Positions 25,006-34,246 of a DNA stretch of 64,000 bases are shown here, piece after piece; the stretch's first letter is position 1; each line of letters starts with the position of its first letter. The translations under genes were made by a program, and so were the position numbers. The notes below the pieces were generated by a model. That model was not told the DNA's origin, made no database searches, and saw nothing but the letters and a program-made list of their open reading frames with translations. The stretch is taken from positions 1 to 64,000 of the forward strand of contig JAIXTW010000002.1 in assembly GCA_027483765.1 (NCBI GenBank), read 5' to 3'. The DNA comes from Streptomycetaceae bacterium (GTDB lineage Bacteria > Actinomycetota > Actinomycetes > Nanopelagicales > Nanopelagicaceae).

Positions 25006-26256
25006 CTAAAAAGCCCGGATGGGGCGTACACGCGCCAACGTCTCTTTAAAATAATATGCTTGCGTTCCAACCGGGAATTGAATTGACCAACCAAAATCGG
25101 CGCCAATCTGATAGGAAGCCCAATAAAGGTCAGATTGAAACCCTCCGACTACGGTGCTTTGACCTACAAGTTGCTCAAGTTCCTTATTCGAGGGCAAATA
25201 CCAGTCGTTAATAACAGTTGAGCCAACAGTAACTGTATACGCGTCAGATAGCGCGGCAGCAGAGGTCGGATTTCCTTGCGCCACAATTGCTCGAGTATTG
25301 CGATATCCCATTCCAATCGATTCGCCAATCCCACTGACTTCAGTAGCCATATTTACATCGTCCGACCATGGCGTTAGTGGGTCGATACCACCATTCCAAC
25401 CATTAGGCGCAGCCTCTAGATACCTACAGGTTAAATTCAGTGAGGGACCGCATGCGAATGGGGTAACAACTTCGAAGAAGATAACTCCACCTCCAGGCCC
25501 ACGATCTCCGACGGCGCATGTGCCTCCATCAGCGCAAGAAAGCGCTGGTGCTGCAGTTGGTGCTGGCGCAATATAAATCTGTGTTGTCACCGGTAGCGAT
25601 GCCGCAGAAAGTGGTGATGTTCCATCCGCATTTGTGGCACTGACGGTGAATGTATAGGAAGTCGACGAACGAAGTCCACTGATGGTCAGTGTCAGATCCT
25701 TCCAAGAATGAACCCTCTTGACTTCACCTTTACTACTTGTGATCGTGTAATAGGTAATCGGCGCATCGGTGCTCGTTGCCGAGTCGGCAGCCAGTGCAAG
25801 GGATGCGCTCTCATGGCTTAGCGAGATAACTCGAGTGATCACAGGCTTTGCAGGTAGGAATGCAGATCGGGTGTAGCGGTTTGTCTGCATATGTTTAGCG
25901 CACTTAGCTCGAATCAGCTGATAGGTGAAAGGTGAGCCCTCTTTATTGGAGCAGATGATCAATGACTTAGTGGTACTTCCAATTGCAAGTGCAGAGTCAT
26001 CGGGAACAATGCGCCAATTAGCTACCGCCTCTTGCGGAGTGCGACAGGTACCATTCTTGGAGATTCGCTCTTTGAGTGTTGCCAGATCTATGCAGGTGGT
26101 CAATAAAGTCTTGGCCCTGGCAGGTGCCGATAAATGTACGGTTAATGAAAAGAGCATCAAGATTGCTAATGGGATAGAAAGCCAGCGGAAATGAGTACCT
26201 CGCAGGTTCGCATGAAGATAAGGACGCTTGCTTGTCATGATGCGATGAGTCTTCAT
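25006..26256 (-). CDS. Secreted protein with fibronectin type III and Lcl-like C-terminal domain
   Basis: A signal peptide or anchor (LSIPLAILMLFSLTVHLSAPARA) starts about residue 25. A Cys-containing N-terminal region follows, then an FN3-like domain near residues 135-232 (PVITRVISLSHESASLALA ... LRSSTSYTFTVSATNADGTS) and a C-terminal domain starting CAVGDRGPGGGVIFFEV that ends DWYLPSNKELEQL...YWASYQ...VRPIRAF, typical of Lcl/DUF1566-type domains. Extracellular binding or adhesion is likely; the ligand is unknown. It lies head-to-head with the two-component system, which may regulate it. Confidence 0.8.
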   Translation of the reverse strand: MKTHRIMTSKRPYLHANLRGTHFRWLSIPLAILMLFSLTVHLSAPARAKTLLTTCIDLATLKERISKNGTCRTPQEAVANWRIVPDDSALAIGSTTKSLIICSNKEGSPFTYQLIRAKCAKHMQTNRYTRSAFLPAKPVITRVISLSHESASLALAADSATSTDAPITYYTITSSKGEVKRVHSWKDLTLTISGLRSSTSYTFTVSATNADGTSPLSAASLPVTTQIYIAPAPTAAPALSCADGGTCAVGDRGPGGGVIFFEVVTPFACGPSLNLTCRYLEAAPNGWNGGIDPLTPWSDDVNMATEVSGIGESIGMGYRNTRAIVAQGNPTSAAALSDAYTVTVGSTVINDWYLPSNKELEQLVGQSTVVGGFQSDLYWASYQIGADFGWSIQFPVGTQAYYFKETLARVRPIRAF

Positions 26257-26340
26257 GAGTAAGCGTTAATAGTGATGTTCAGCGAGGAATTCCCCTAGGT
26301 ATTAGGTGACAGATTTTCTGGGGACCTTCATAATCTAGGG

Positions 26341-26982
26341 GTGGCCCTGGCGAGCGTATTACTGGTTGAAGACGACATTTTTACTCGTTCGACCATGGCT
26401 GCTGCCCTGTTGGGCGCAAACTTTGAGGTGAAAGATCAGGTAGCAAAAGCAAGTGATGCAATTCGTGCGGTTAAGAAATTCTCAATAGATGTTGCGATTC
26501 TTGATTTGGATCTTGGGCCTGGCGCAAATGGGATTGATATTGCGATTGCACTGCGAGAACTAAATCCTAGAATTGGAATTGTCATCTTAACTAGTTATTC
26601 AGATCCACGAGTTGCAGATCCTCGTTCACTTCCACTGCCTAAGGGTTCGAAATTCATTACGAAATCACAACTCACGGATTTTGGTCCGCTAGTTAAAACG
26701 ATTCTGGAGCTTAAAGCATTTCCAGTTTCTGGCAAGACTGTCACCAGAACAGAGAAAGTTGCTTTTTCGGAGAACCAATTAATGGTGCTGCAAGGTGTGG
26801 CTGAAGGACTCACGACGCGAGAGATTGCAACTCGTGCAGGAGTATCAGAAAAAGCCGTGGAAGGAACTATTACACGATTGCATTCAATGTTAGATCTGCC
26901 AAAGAAGCCAACACTCAACCCCCGAGTCCAGCTGGCTCGAGCATATTTTCAACTCTCAGGTAAGAAGCCGCCGGGTGTTTAA
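26341..26982 (+). CDS. Response regulator, NarL/LuxR-type
   Basis: 213 aa: receiver domain ALASVLLVEDDIFTRSTMAAAL with phospho-acceptor Asp in VAILDLDLGPGANGID and Thr/Lys in VILTSYSD and SKFITKSQ, followed by a LuxR HTH (SENQLMVLQGVAEGLTTRE, IATRAGVSEKAVEGTITRLH). Start GTG has no ribosome binding site, but CATAAT stands 6 nt before it, so it may be leaderless. The histidine kinase gene begins 8 nt before its stop, so they form a pair. Confidence 0.92.
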   Translation: MALASVLLVEDDIFTRSTMAAALLGANFEVKDQVAKASDAIRAVKKFSIDVAILDLDLGPGANGIDIAIALRELNPRIGIVILTSYSDPRVADPRSLPLPKGSKFITKSQLTDFGPLVKTILELKAFPVSGKTVTRTEKVAFSENQLMVLQGVAEGLTTREIATRAGVSEKAVEGTITRLHSMLDLPKKPTLNPRVQLARAYFQLSGKKPPGV

Positions 26983-28642
26983 ATCAGCGTATCGATATCT
27001 TTATGAAAATTTTCATCTTTCATTAACTGCCTTCTACTTCTTTATTCCCACATCAATCCTCGCTGTACCTATTGTCTTTTGGACAGAGGCGCTTCCGGCC
27101 TCGATTGCAGCACTGATCCTTGTGGGAGTATTGGTAACTGCTCTCACCTTCATGGTCTATTGGCTCCTGATTTCGATTGCTAGCAGATTCAGTAACGTCA
27201 ACCGGCTGGTTAGCGGTGTTGTGATTCTGCTTGGCACGGGAATTGCCCGGGGATTGATTATTTTCTCTCTCTTTGACGTATTTGGCTTTCAAAATCCAAC
27301 TCCTCTGGCTGGTCGTATATTTAACTCAGTTTTCAATGTCTTTATTTGGCTAGGGTTAGGCTCAATTCTGTTAGAGAGTAATCGAAGATTTACCAGACGG
27401 TATCGCGCTCTGATGACTCAAATTCTCGTCTTAAAGCTTCGGGAAAGTTCTGATCCTCAAGATGGGTTTAGCCACATCGCTCAGCAGATTTTGCAGATGC
27501 AGATGCGAATTAGGGGCGTCGTCGAAAAAATACAGAGTTCATCTCCGGGTTCGCCTCCTGAAAAAGTCTTGGCCATGACCTTGCGCAAAGAAGTGGAAGA
27601 GGAACTGAGACCCCTTAGTCAACGACTCTGGGTCAAGAGCATTTTTGATCCACCGGCTGTGCGAATTGGCTCTTCGGCAAAAACAGCAATCAAGGACCTT
27701 AAGGTGAGATTTCATCTCATTGCCATTATCTATCTTGTAGTAATCATTCTGAATGTCTTTTTACTTACCGGTCCTACGGTTGCAATCTCTTACGGAGTAC
27801 TGACTTACCTTACTTTCTTGCTTCTTAATGAGTTACGAAAAGAAATCATTCGGCGATTGAATTCGCATGTTGCAAAAGCAAATGTAGTTTTTGTGGTCTT
27901 TGTGGGTTTCGCCGTCAATCTTGGAAGTACTTACGTACTCGACTTACTTGGACTTAATCACTCATACTCAGCGGCTATCTTGATTGCCCCAACCCTCTCG
28001 ATACTTGTTATCTCCGCGTCATTTATCGAACTGGCGCTAGGCGATAGAGAGACATTAATAGGAATTCTCTCCACAGAAACCAAGGCTCAAGATAGTGAGC
28101 ATCTTGAGCGAGTCCGTCGCGGTAATGCCGCCTCCTATATTCACAATTCCCTACAGTCGGAGTTGACATCGCTGGTTTTCCAGCTGGATTCAATAGCCGA
28201 GAATCCAGACCCAATCCGAAGTAAATTAATTATGGAGAAAGTCGAATCATTTATCTCGAGGTCGCGAAGTGAGGACTTTAGGAATTTCTTAGAGACTCCA
28301 GAAGTGCGCCTCAAAAGGGTCGCTCAGTCTTGGGAAGGGATTGCCGCAATTGAGTTTTACGTAGATCAAGAAATATATACGGATCCAGTTCGGGCATCAC
28401 TCATGGTTCAACTAATTGAGGAGTCCATCGCCAATGCAGTCAGAAGTGGTCGTGCTAACAAAGTAGATATTCGCGCTGAGTTTTCCGCGGAAACTCTAAA
28501 AATAACTGTTCGTGATAACGGAAGTGCGCCTATGACAAATATGAAACAGGGCTTTGGCTCTAAATGGATTGATAGCGTCGCGATTTCGCATTGGACTCTC
28601 GAGGAGTCTGAAAAGGGACGAACCTTGACAGTTGAGATTTAA
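26975..28642 (+). CDS. Membrane sensor histidine kinase
   Basis: 555 aa. Around five spans occupy residues 13-135, a helical linker follows, then a second set of about four to five spans lies near residues 248-350. The cytoplasmic end holds a divergent DHp helix with SYIHNSLQSELTSL (candidate phospho-His) and a HATPase domain: LIEESIANAVRSGRANKVDI (N box), ITVRDNGSAP (G1) and KQGFGSKWID (G2). GTG start overlapping the response regulator stop by 8 nt. The signal is unknown; the membrane part carries no recognisable sensor domain. Confidence 0.85.
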   Translation: MFKSAYRYLYENFHLSLTAFYFFIPTSILAVPIVFWTEALPASIAALILVGVLVTALTFMVYWLLISIASRFSNVNRLVSGVVILLGTGIARGLIIFSLFDVFGFQNPTPLAGRIFNSVFNVFIWLGLGSILLESNRRFTRRYRALMTQILVLKLRESSDPQDGFSHIAQQILQMQMRIRGVVEKIQSSSPGSPPEKVLAMTLRKEVEEELRPLSQRLWVKSIFDPPAVRIGSSAKTAIKDLKVRFHLIAIIYLVVIILNVFLLTGPTVAISYGVLTYLTFLLLNELRKEIIRRLNSHVAKANVVFVVFVGFAVNLGSTYVLDLLGLNHSYSAAILIAPTLSILVISASFIELALGDRETLIGILSTETKAQDSEHLERVRRGNAASYIHNSLQSELTSLVFQLDSIAENPDPIRSKLIMEKVESFISRSRSEDFRNFLETPEVRLKRVAQSWEGIAAIEFYVDQEIYTDPVRASLMVQLIEESIANAVRSGRANKVDIRAEFSAETLKITVRDNGSAPMTNMKQGFGSKWIDSVAISHWTLEESEKGRTLTVEI

Positions 28643-28670
28643 GTTGAGCTCTATCAAGGGTTAAACCTGC

Positions 28671-28755
28671 TGGTGGCGGGTGAAGGATTTGAACCTTCGA
28701 AGGCAGAGCCGGGGGATTTACAGTCCCCTCCCATTGGCCGCTCGGGCAACCCGCC
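28671..28755 (-). tRNA. tRNA-Tyr (GTA)
   Basis: Class II tRNA on the minus strand: acceptor GGCGGGT/ACCCGCC, D-arm GCCCGAGCGGCCAATGGG, anticodon loop with GTA (GACTGTAAATC), a long variable arm (CCGGCTCTGCCTTCG), T-arm GAAGGTTCAAATCCTTC, discriminator A and an encoded CCA. It is the only one of the four tRNAs here whose CCA is in the DNA. Confidence 0.95.
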
Positions 28756-28862
28756 AGGGTCGTACAAGTCTTACGGCGCTTTGGTAGTGCGAGCGGCAAA
28801 CGATACCTTAGGCACTGGAACTTTAAAAATCACAAGCACACTCAAGAAGGAGCCTCATAACA

Positions 28863-29351
28863 ATGGCTGATAGCAGTTTCGACGTAGTCTCGAAGATTGA
28901 CCGGATGGAGCTAGATAACGCCATTAACCAGGCTATCCGTGAGATAGATACCCGCTTTGACTTTAAAAACACTGGCGCGAAGATTGAACTCTCTGGTGAC
29001 AAGATTGCTATCGAGGCCGATACTGAAGAGCGCGCAAAGGCCACCCTCGATGTTGTCAAAGATAAGTTGATTAAGCGCGGAGTATCACTCAAGCACCTAG
29101 ATGCAGCTGAGCCACAACTCTCGGGCAAAATCTACAAGATTGCATGCACCTTAAAAGAGGGAATTTCAACTGAGAATGCGAAGAAGGTAGCAAAGTTCCT
29201 ACGTGATGAGGGTCCTAAATCAATTAAGACGCAGATTCAAGGAGATGAACTTCGAGTCACTTCCAAGAGTCGCGATGATTTACAAGAGGCGATCGAGCAA
29301 ATTAAGAACGGCAAATTTGATTTTGCGGTTCAGTTTGTTAACTTCCGCTAA
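28863..29351 (+). CDS. YajQ-family nucleotide-binding protein
   Basis: 162 aa: [36 protein letters not shown] at the N-terminus, with GVSLKHLD and [21 protein letters not shown] toward the C-terminus, all family landmarks. In Xanthomonas the homologue binds cyclic di-GMP; here only nucleotide or RNA binding can be presumed. AAGGAG is found about 10 nt before ATG. rarD starts directly after its stop. Confidence 0.92.
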   Translation: MADSSFDVVSKIDRMELDNAINQAIREIDTRFDFKNTGAKIELSGDKIAIEADTEERAKATLDVVKDKLIKRGVSLKHLDAAEPQLSGKIYKIACTLKEGISTENAKKVAKFLRDEGPKSIKTQIQGDELRVTSKSRDDLQEAIEQIKNGKFDFAVQFVNFR

Positions 29352-30263
29352 GTGGCAGGTAAACGCAGCGAGTATTCACTAGGGCTTTTCTTCGGAATTA
29401 GTTCTTATGTTATTTGGGGGCTACTACCCTTGTATTGGCCGCTACTTCAACCTGCAAACGCGCTAGAAATAGTTGCTCATCGCGCAGTCTGGACTCTGGT
29501 TTTTTGTCTGATAGTTCTGGCGCTTACGAAACAGATTTACTCCACTGTGAAAGTCCTGAAGAATCCGAAGATAGTGGGAGTGCTACTGGTCAGCACGATG
29601 TTGATTTCTATCAACTGGATTACCTATATCTGGGCCGTTAATCATGGGCACGTAGTTGAGGCAGCTCTGGGTTACTACATCAGCCCGCTCGTGATCATCG
29701 CATTTGGCATCATTATTCTGCGCGAAAAAATGCGACCACTTCAATGGGTGTCAGTAGCAATAGCTGCCATTGGTGTATTGGTTCTGACTATTGATTACGG
29801 CCGGCTCCCTTGGATAGCACTCGCACTCTCACTTTCGTGGGGTAGCTACGGATTAGTAAAGAAGAAACTCAACCTGGGCGCCGTTGAAGGAATAGCCATT
29901 GAGACGCTCATTTCATTGCTGCCTTACGCTGGATATTTAATCTATCTGGGCCAACAAGGCACCGGAGAGTTTGGCCAATCCCCTGGGCTAACGCTGCTCT
30001 TGATTAGCGCAGGAGCGGTGACCGCTATTCCACTGCTCTTGTTTAATGGATCTACCACTCGTCTTCCCTATAGCACCATCGGTCTCTTGCAATACATCAC
30101 GCCAACAATTTTGTTTTCAATCGGAGTCTGGGTACGTCACGAAGCTATGCCTACTGCCCGCTGGATTGGCTTCTTCCTCATCTGGTGTGCACTAATCGCA
30201 CTGTGTATTGACCTGGTGCGATCAAGCAGAACGGTCGATGATCGCGTCACAGAGCGAAAATAG
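29352..30263 (+). CDS. rarD: RarD-type EamA family transporter
   Basis: 303 aa, ten predicted spans in two EamA repeats: LGLFFGISSYVIWGLLPLYW, EIVAHRAVWTLVFCLIV, WAVNHGHVVEAALGYYISPL, LSLSWGSYGLVKK and LQYITPTILFSIGVW, landmarks of RarD (chloramphenicol-sensitive protein). Substrate unknown. The GTG start directly abuts the yajQ stop. Its 3' end overlaps the converging prenyl synthase gene by 42 nt. Confidence 0.88.
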   Translation: MAGKRSEYSLGLFFGISSYVIWGLLPLYWPLLQPANALEIVAHRAVWTLVFCLIVLALTKQIYSTVKVLKNPKIVGVLLVSTMLISINWITYIWAVNHGHVVEAALGYYISPLVIIAFGIIILREKMRPLQWVSVAIAAIGVLVLTIDYGRLPWIALALSLSWGSYGLVKKKLNLGAVEGIAIETLISLLPYAGYLIYLGQQGTGEFGQSPGLTLLLISAGAVTAIPLLLFNGSTTRLPYSTIGLLQYITPTILFSIGVWVRHEAMPTARWIGFFLIWCALIALCIDLVRSSRTVDDRVTERK

Positions 30264-31211
30264 CGCACCTGTCACATCATTAACCGGCAGTGGCCCCAAC
30301 GCTGCTCGTGCATCGCGTGCAATCTCCAGTAGCTGTTCGCGCGATTGGCCAAGGGCATCATGAGTGCGAAGAGTTTTCAATACCTCTGAAACTACAACTT
30401 CATCTTTAATGGGTGCCTTAAGAAGTTTAATCAGCTCGCGATCAGCAGGGTTAGTTGAATTCATGACATTGAGAGTTACCAAAGTCGGTACACCTTCTCG
30501 GAGATCTGTTCCTGGCGTCTTTCCGGACTCATGTGATTCACTTGCGATATCGATGATGTCATCAGCTAATTGAAAAGCGATACCAATTTTCTCGCCAAAG
30601 ATAGTCAGCGTCTCTTTCACTTCATCTGGTGCTCCTGAGACCATTGCACCAAAACGTGCACTCGCTGAAATAAGTGAGCCAGTTTTATCTGCCACCACCT
30701 GCATGTAGTGAGCTAGCGGTTCCTGTCCGTTCTGCGGCCCCTGCGTCTCCATAATCTGACCTATAACGAGTCGTTCAAATGTTGATGCTTGTAGTCGCAC
30801 CGCTTCCGGACCGATATCTGCAAGAAGTGCTGATACTTTCGCGAAGAGGTAGTCACCAGTAAGAATGGCAACTGTATTTCCCCAACGATTATTGGCACTT
30901 TCCACTCCACGGCGAAGCGGCGCTTCATCCATAACATCATCGTGATAGAGAGTTGCCACGTGCGTTAACTCGCAGACAGCGGCTGATTCAATAATTCCAA
31001 ACTTATTCTTATCCCCATAATGCGATGCCAGGATCGTCAGCAAGGGACGCAGTCGCTTGCCTCCGGCTGCAACAAGATGGCGTGATGTCTCTTCTACGAG
31101 CGGGTAATCACCCTGGATATGGCTAAAGAGAAGGTCTTCAACCTTCTTCATACTCTCTTTGAGTTCTACCTCTAGCGCTGGCGCTAGGCCAGGAATTCCG
31201 AAGGAGGACAT
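30222..31211 (-). CDS. Polyprenyl diphosphate synthase
   Basis: Long-chain trans-prenyltransferase, 329 aa. It has GGKRLRPLL, the first Asp-rich motif YHDDVMDEAPLRRG, GDYLFAKV, and the second motif FQLADDIIDIASE, with KTPGTDLREGVPTL. Probably makes the isoprenoid side chain of menaquinone, which fits its place as the last gene of the nuo operon: its ATG overlaps the nuoN stop (TGATG). Chain length cannot be read from sequence. Confidence 0.92.
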   Translation of the reverse strand: MSSFGIPGLAPALEVELKESMKKVEDLLFSHIQGDYPLVEETSRHLVAAGGKRLRPLLTILASHYGDKNKFGIIESAAVCELTHVATLYHDDVMDEAPLRRGVESANNRWGNTVAILTGDYLFAKVSALLADIGPEAVRLQASTFERLVIGQIMETQGPQNGQEPLAHYMQVVADKTGSLISASARFGAMVSGAPDEVKETLTIFGEKIGIAFQLADDIIDIASESHESGKTPGTDLREGVPTLVTLNVMNSTNPADRELIKLLKAPIKDEVVVSEVLKTLRTHDALGQSREQLLEIARDARAALGPLPVNDVTGALFSLCDAIIDRSA

Positions 31212-32728
31212 CAGCGGATAAATGTTGCAGTTGTTGCGATGAAGTCAATCAGCGGCGCAGGATAAATTCCTAGAATCAGCGTCACTGCTGCAGATACTGT
31301 GATTGTGATCGTTGTCAGTGCAGATGGAATGATGACCGAAGTTCCATCTTCCACTGAATCCTTAAAGAACATCAAGACAATCACGCGGATGTAGAAGAAC
31401 GCCGCAATCGCTGATGAGAGCACACCAGCAATAAGAATTGATGTGCTACCTGATTCATATGCGGCAGAGAAGATTGAGAACTTTCCAATAAACCCTGATG
31501 TAAGTGGAATTCCAGCAAAAGCGAGTAAGAAGAGTGCAAAGGTCGAAGCCAAGAGCGGCGAACGCTTACCTAGTCCACTCCAGCGATTGAGGTCGCCAAC
31601 TTCACCTGAAGAATCGCGCACCAGTGTGACAATTCCGAATGCACCAACAGTGGCAACGCCATAGGCAAAGAGGTAGAAGATTGAGGCTTCAAGTCCAGAT
31701 TTGCTTAAGGCAATTACGCCAGCGAGTAGGAACCCGGCATGAGCAATCGACGAGTAAGCCAACATACGCTTGACGTCCCGTTGTGTAATTGCAACGACTG
31801 ATCCAAAGACCATAGTGATGATGGCGATAATTACCATTGCTGGTCTCCATTGCCACTCAGCATTTGCAAAGGAGACATAGAAGATGCGAAGAATTGCACC
31901 GAATGCTGCAACCTTGGTTGCCGCCGCCATAAAGCCGGTAATAGCTGTTGGAGCGCCTTGGTACACATCTGGAGACCACGCGTGGAATGGAACTGCGCCA
32001 ACTTTAAAGAGAAGTCCTACAGAAATGAAGGCAACTCCTAGTAGTAGGAATACATCGTTACCCGCACCACCAACAACGCTCTCTTGAATTCCAGATAGCG
32101 TGATTGAGCCTGAATATCCGTAGAGATAAGCAATGCCCAGAAGGAAGAAAGCGGAGGCGAAGGCACCAAGTAAGAAGTACTTCAGCGCCGCTTCTTGTGA
32201 CATCAATCTACGACGGCGTGAAAGTCCGGCCATGAGATAGAGCGGTAGCGAAAGCATTTCTAGCGCAACAAAGAGCGTGATGAGGTCACTAGCAACCGGG
32301 AATAGGAGCATTCCAGCAATTGCAAAGAGGGTAAGTGGAAATACCTCAGTGACGCGAAGATCTGCTTGAACAGCTTCACGTTCTTCATCAGAACCAGGAA
32401 CAGATGCAGCAAGTGCGGTAAAGTTCTCTTGATCTGCGATGAGAAAGATTGCAAGTATCGCGATCACAAGTATTGAAGCTTGGAAGAGAACTCCTGCTCC
32501 ATCAAATGCAACTGAGCCCATGGCTGCATCAACCGAAGACTGATTGCGTACTTGAAATAGCGCGGCAAGTGATGCCACGAGTGCGAATAGCGTGATGAAG
32601 AGCTGGGATGAAAAACGTGAGGCGCGTGGGGCAAATGCCTCAATCAGCACGCCAATCAGTGCGCCAGCAAGAACAATCAGCATTGGCGCAAGCTGGGCGT
32701 AATTTAAGGAAGGTGCTATAAATTCCAT
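31211..32728 (-). CDS. nuoN: NADH-quinone oxidoreductase subunit N
   Basis: Proton-pumping antiporter-like membrane subunit of complex I, 505 aa with about 14 spans. It has FVALEMLSLPLYLMAGLSRRR, EAALKYFLLGAFASAFFLLG, KVGAVPFHAWSPDVYQGAP (conserved Lys/His in the channel) and RDVKRMLAYSSIAHAGF. It starts directly after the nuoM stop. Confidence 0.96.
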   Translation of the reverse strand: MEFIAPSLNYAQLAPMLIVLAGALIGVLIEAFAPRASRFSSQLFITLFALVASLAALFQVRNQSSVDAAMGSVAFDGAGVLFQASILVIAILAIFLIADQENFTALAASVPGSDEEREAVQADLRVTEVFPLTLFAIAGMLLFPVASDLITLFVALEMLSLPLYLMAGLSRRRRLMSQEAALKYFLLGAFASAFFLLGIAYLYGYSGSITLSGIQESVVGGAGNDVFLLLGVAFISVGLLFKVGAVPFHAWSPDVYQGAPTAITGFMAAATKVAAFGAILRIFYVSFANAEWQWRPAMVIIAIITMVFGSVVAITQRDVKRMLAYSSIAHAGFLLAGVIALSKSGLEASIFYLFAYGVATVGAFGIVTLVRDSSGEVGDLNRWSGLGKRSPLLASTFALFLLAFAGIPLTSGFIGKFSIFSAAYESGSTSILIAGVLSSAIAAFFYIRVIVLMFFKDSVEDGTSVIIPSALTTITITVSAAVTLILGIYPAPLIDFIATTATFIR

Positions 32729-34246
32729 TTATTTGCCTGCGCTATCTGACGGTAGTGGATCGGTAAATCCTTGGACTTCCAAAATGTGTGCAGATGTCGG
32801 GTTAATGACATTGAGCAGCGGCGCTGGATAGAAACCGAGCGCAATGATTACTGCCATTACAGGTGCAATTGCAACCTTCTCCCGGATATTTAAATCCGGA
32901 AGGTTTTCATTTCCAGGAGTAGTAGGTCCATGTAGCGCCTTCTGCACTGGAATCAAAATGTATAGCGCAGCAAGAACAATTCCGAAGGTGGCAATCACGG
33001 CAGCAACTGGGTAGCGCGTAAATGTTCCGACTAGGACTAAGAACTCACTGACGAAGCTGGAGAGACCAGGAAGAGCAAGTGATGACATTCCCGCAATAAA
33101 GAATGACCATGCCATTACTGGAGTCACGCGTTGTAAGCCACCGAAATCAGCAATCTTTGATGAGCCACGGCGGGAAGCCATCCACCCGGCAACGATGAAC
33201 AGCGCCGCAGTAGAGAATCCGTGGTTAAACATATAAAGCGTTGATCCGCTATGACCTTGGGTGGTCATGGCAAAGATTCCCATTGTGATAAATCCAAAGT
33301 GAGAAATGGATGTGTAGGCAATAAGTCGTTTAATGTCGGTTGCACCAATTGCCAAAAATGCGCCGTAGATAATTGAAATGACGGCAAGGGTAATGATTAC
33401 TGGCGTAAAGGTTCTGCTCGCATCTGGAAAGAGTGTGAGACAGAATCTAATCATTCCAAATGTTCCGACCTTATCGAGCACACCGAGCAAGAGCACCGAT
33501 GTGCCAGGAGTTCCGGAGGCGGCAGCACCTGGCAGCCAGGTGTGCAGTGGCCAAAGCGGAGCCTTGATAGCAAAAGCGATAAAGAAGCCAAGGAATAACA
33601 GGTTCTGCGTTGTTGAACTCATGTAGTTATGCATTTCAGATAACTTAGCGATATCAAAAGTATGTCCGCCGTTGGCTCCTGAAATTACATAGAGTCCAAT
33701 GATTGAAGCGAGCATCAATAGACCGCCGAAGAGGCTGTAGAGCAAGAACTTCACAGCTGCGGCCGCGCGATCGCCACTGCCGTATCCACCAATAAGGAAG
33801 TAGACCGGAATCAACATCGCCTCAAAAATTACATAGAAGAGGAAGACATCGGTTGCTGCAAAGACACCAATCATCATGGTTTCAAGAACAAGGATGAGAA
33901 TGTAGAAGACTTTTGCTGACCAGCGGCCACCTTCAGATTCATTCCATCCGGCTAAAACAACAATTGGAGTGAGAAGAACTGACATCAAAATGAGCACGAG
34001 TGAGAGGCCATCTACACCGACCGCATAATTAATTCCGAATGACGGAATCCACTCCACTGATTGCACAAACTGGAATGCGGTATCTGCAGAATCGAAGTTA
34101 AACCAGGTAAGAACTCCGGTCACAGCAACTAATAGCGTGACAGCTAGGGCCGCCTGCTTAATTCGCAAGACCTGATCACTGGGAATGACAGCGATTAAAA
34201 GAGATCCCAAGATGGGAAGCAGCATCATTGTTGTCAGTGCGTTCAT
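32729..34246 (-). CDS. nuoM: NADH-quinone oxidoreductase subunit M
   Basis: Second antiporter-like subunit, 505 aa: [34 protein letters not shown] (channel Glu), [49 protein letters not shown]. The ATG overlaps the nuoL stop by 4 nt; a longer in-frame start 15 nt earlier would lie inside nuoL. Confidence 0.96.
   Translation of the reverse strand: MNALTTMMLLPILGSLLIAVIPSDQVLRIKQAALAVTLLVAVTGVLTWFNFDSADTAFQFVQSVEWIPSFGINYAVGVDGLSLVLILMSVLLTPIVVLAGWNESEGGRWSAKVFYILILVLETMMIGVFAATDVFLFYVIFEAMLIPVYFLIGGYGSGDRAAAAVKFLLYSLFGGLLMLASIIGLYVISGANGGHTFDIAKLSEMHNYMSSTTQNLLFLGFFIAFAIKAPLWPLHTWLPGAAASGTPGTSVLLLGVLDKVGTFGMIRFCLTLFPDASRTFTPVIITLAVISIIYGAFLAIGATDIKRLIAYTSISHFGFITMGIFAMTTQGHSGSTLYMFNHGFSTAALFIVAGWMASRRGSSKIADFGGLQRVTPVMAWSFFIAGMSSLALPGLSSFVSEFLVLVGTFTRYPVAAVIATFGIVLAALYILIPVQKALHGPTTPGNENLPDLNIREKVAIAPVMAVIIALGFYPAPLLNVINPTSAHILEVQGFTDPLPSDSAGK

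Noticed and set aside
25006-26256. Secreted FN3/Lcl-type protein as a phage tail or mobile element
   Set aside because: No phage genes, integrase or tRNA-end duplications around it; similar modular secreted proteins are normal for this group.
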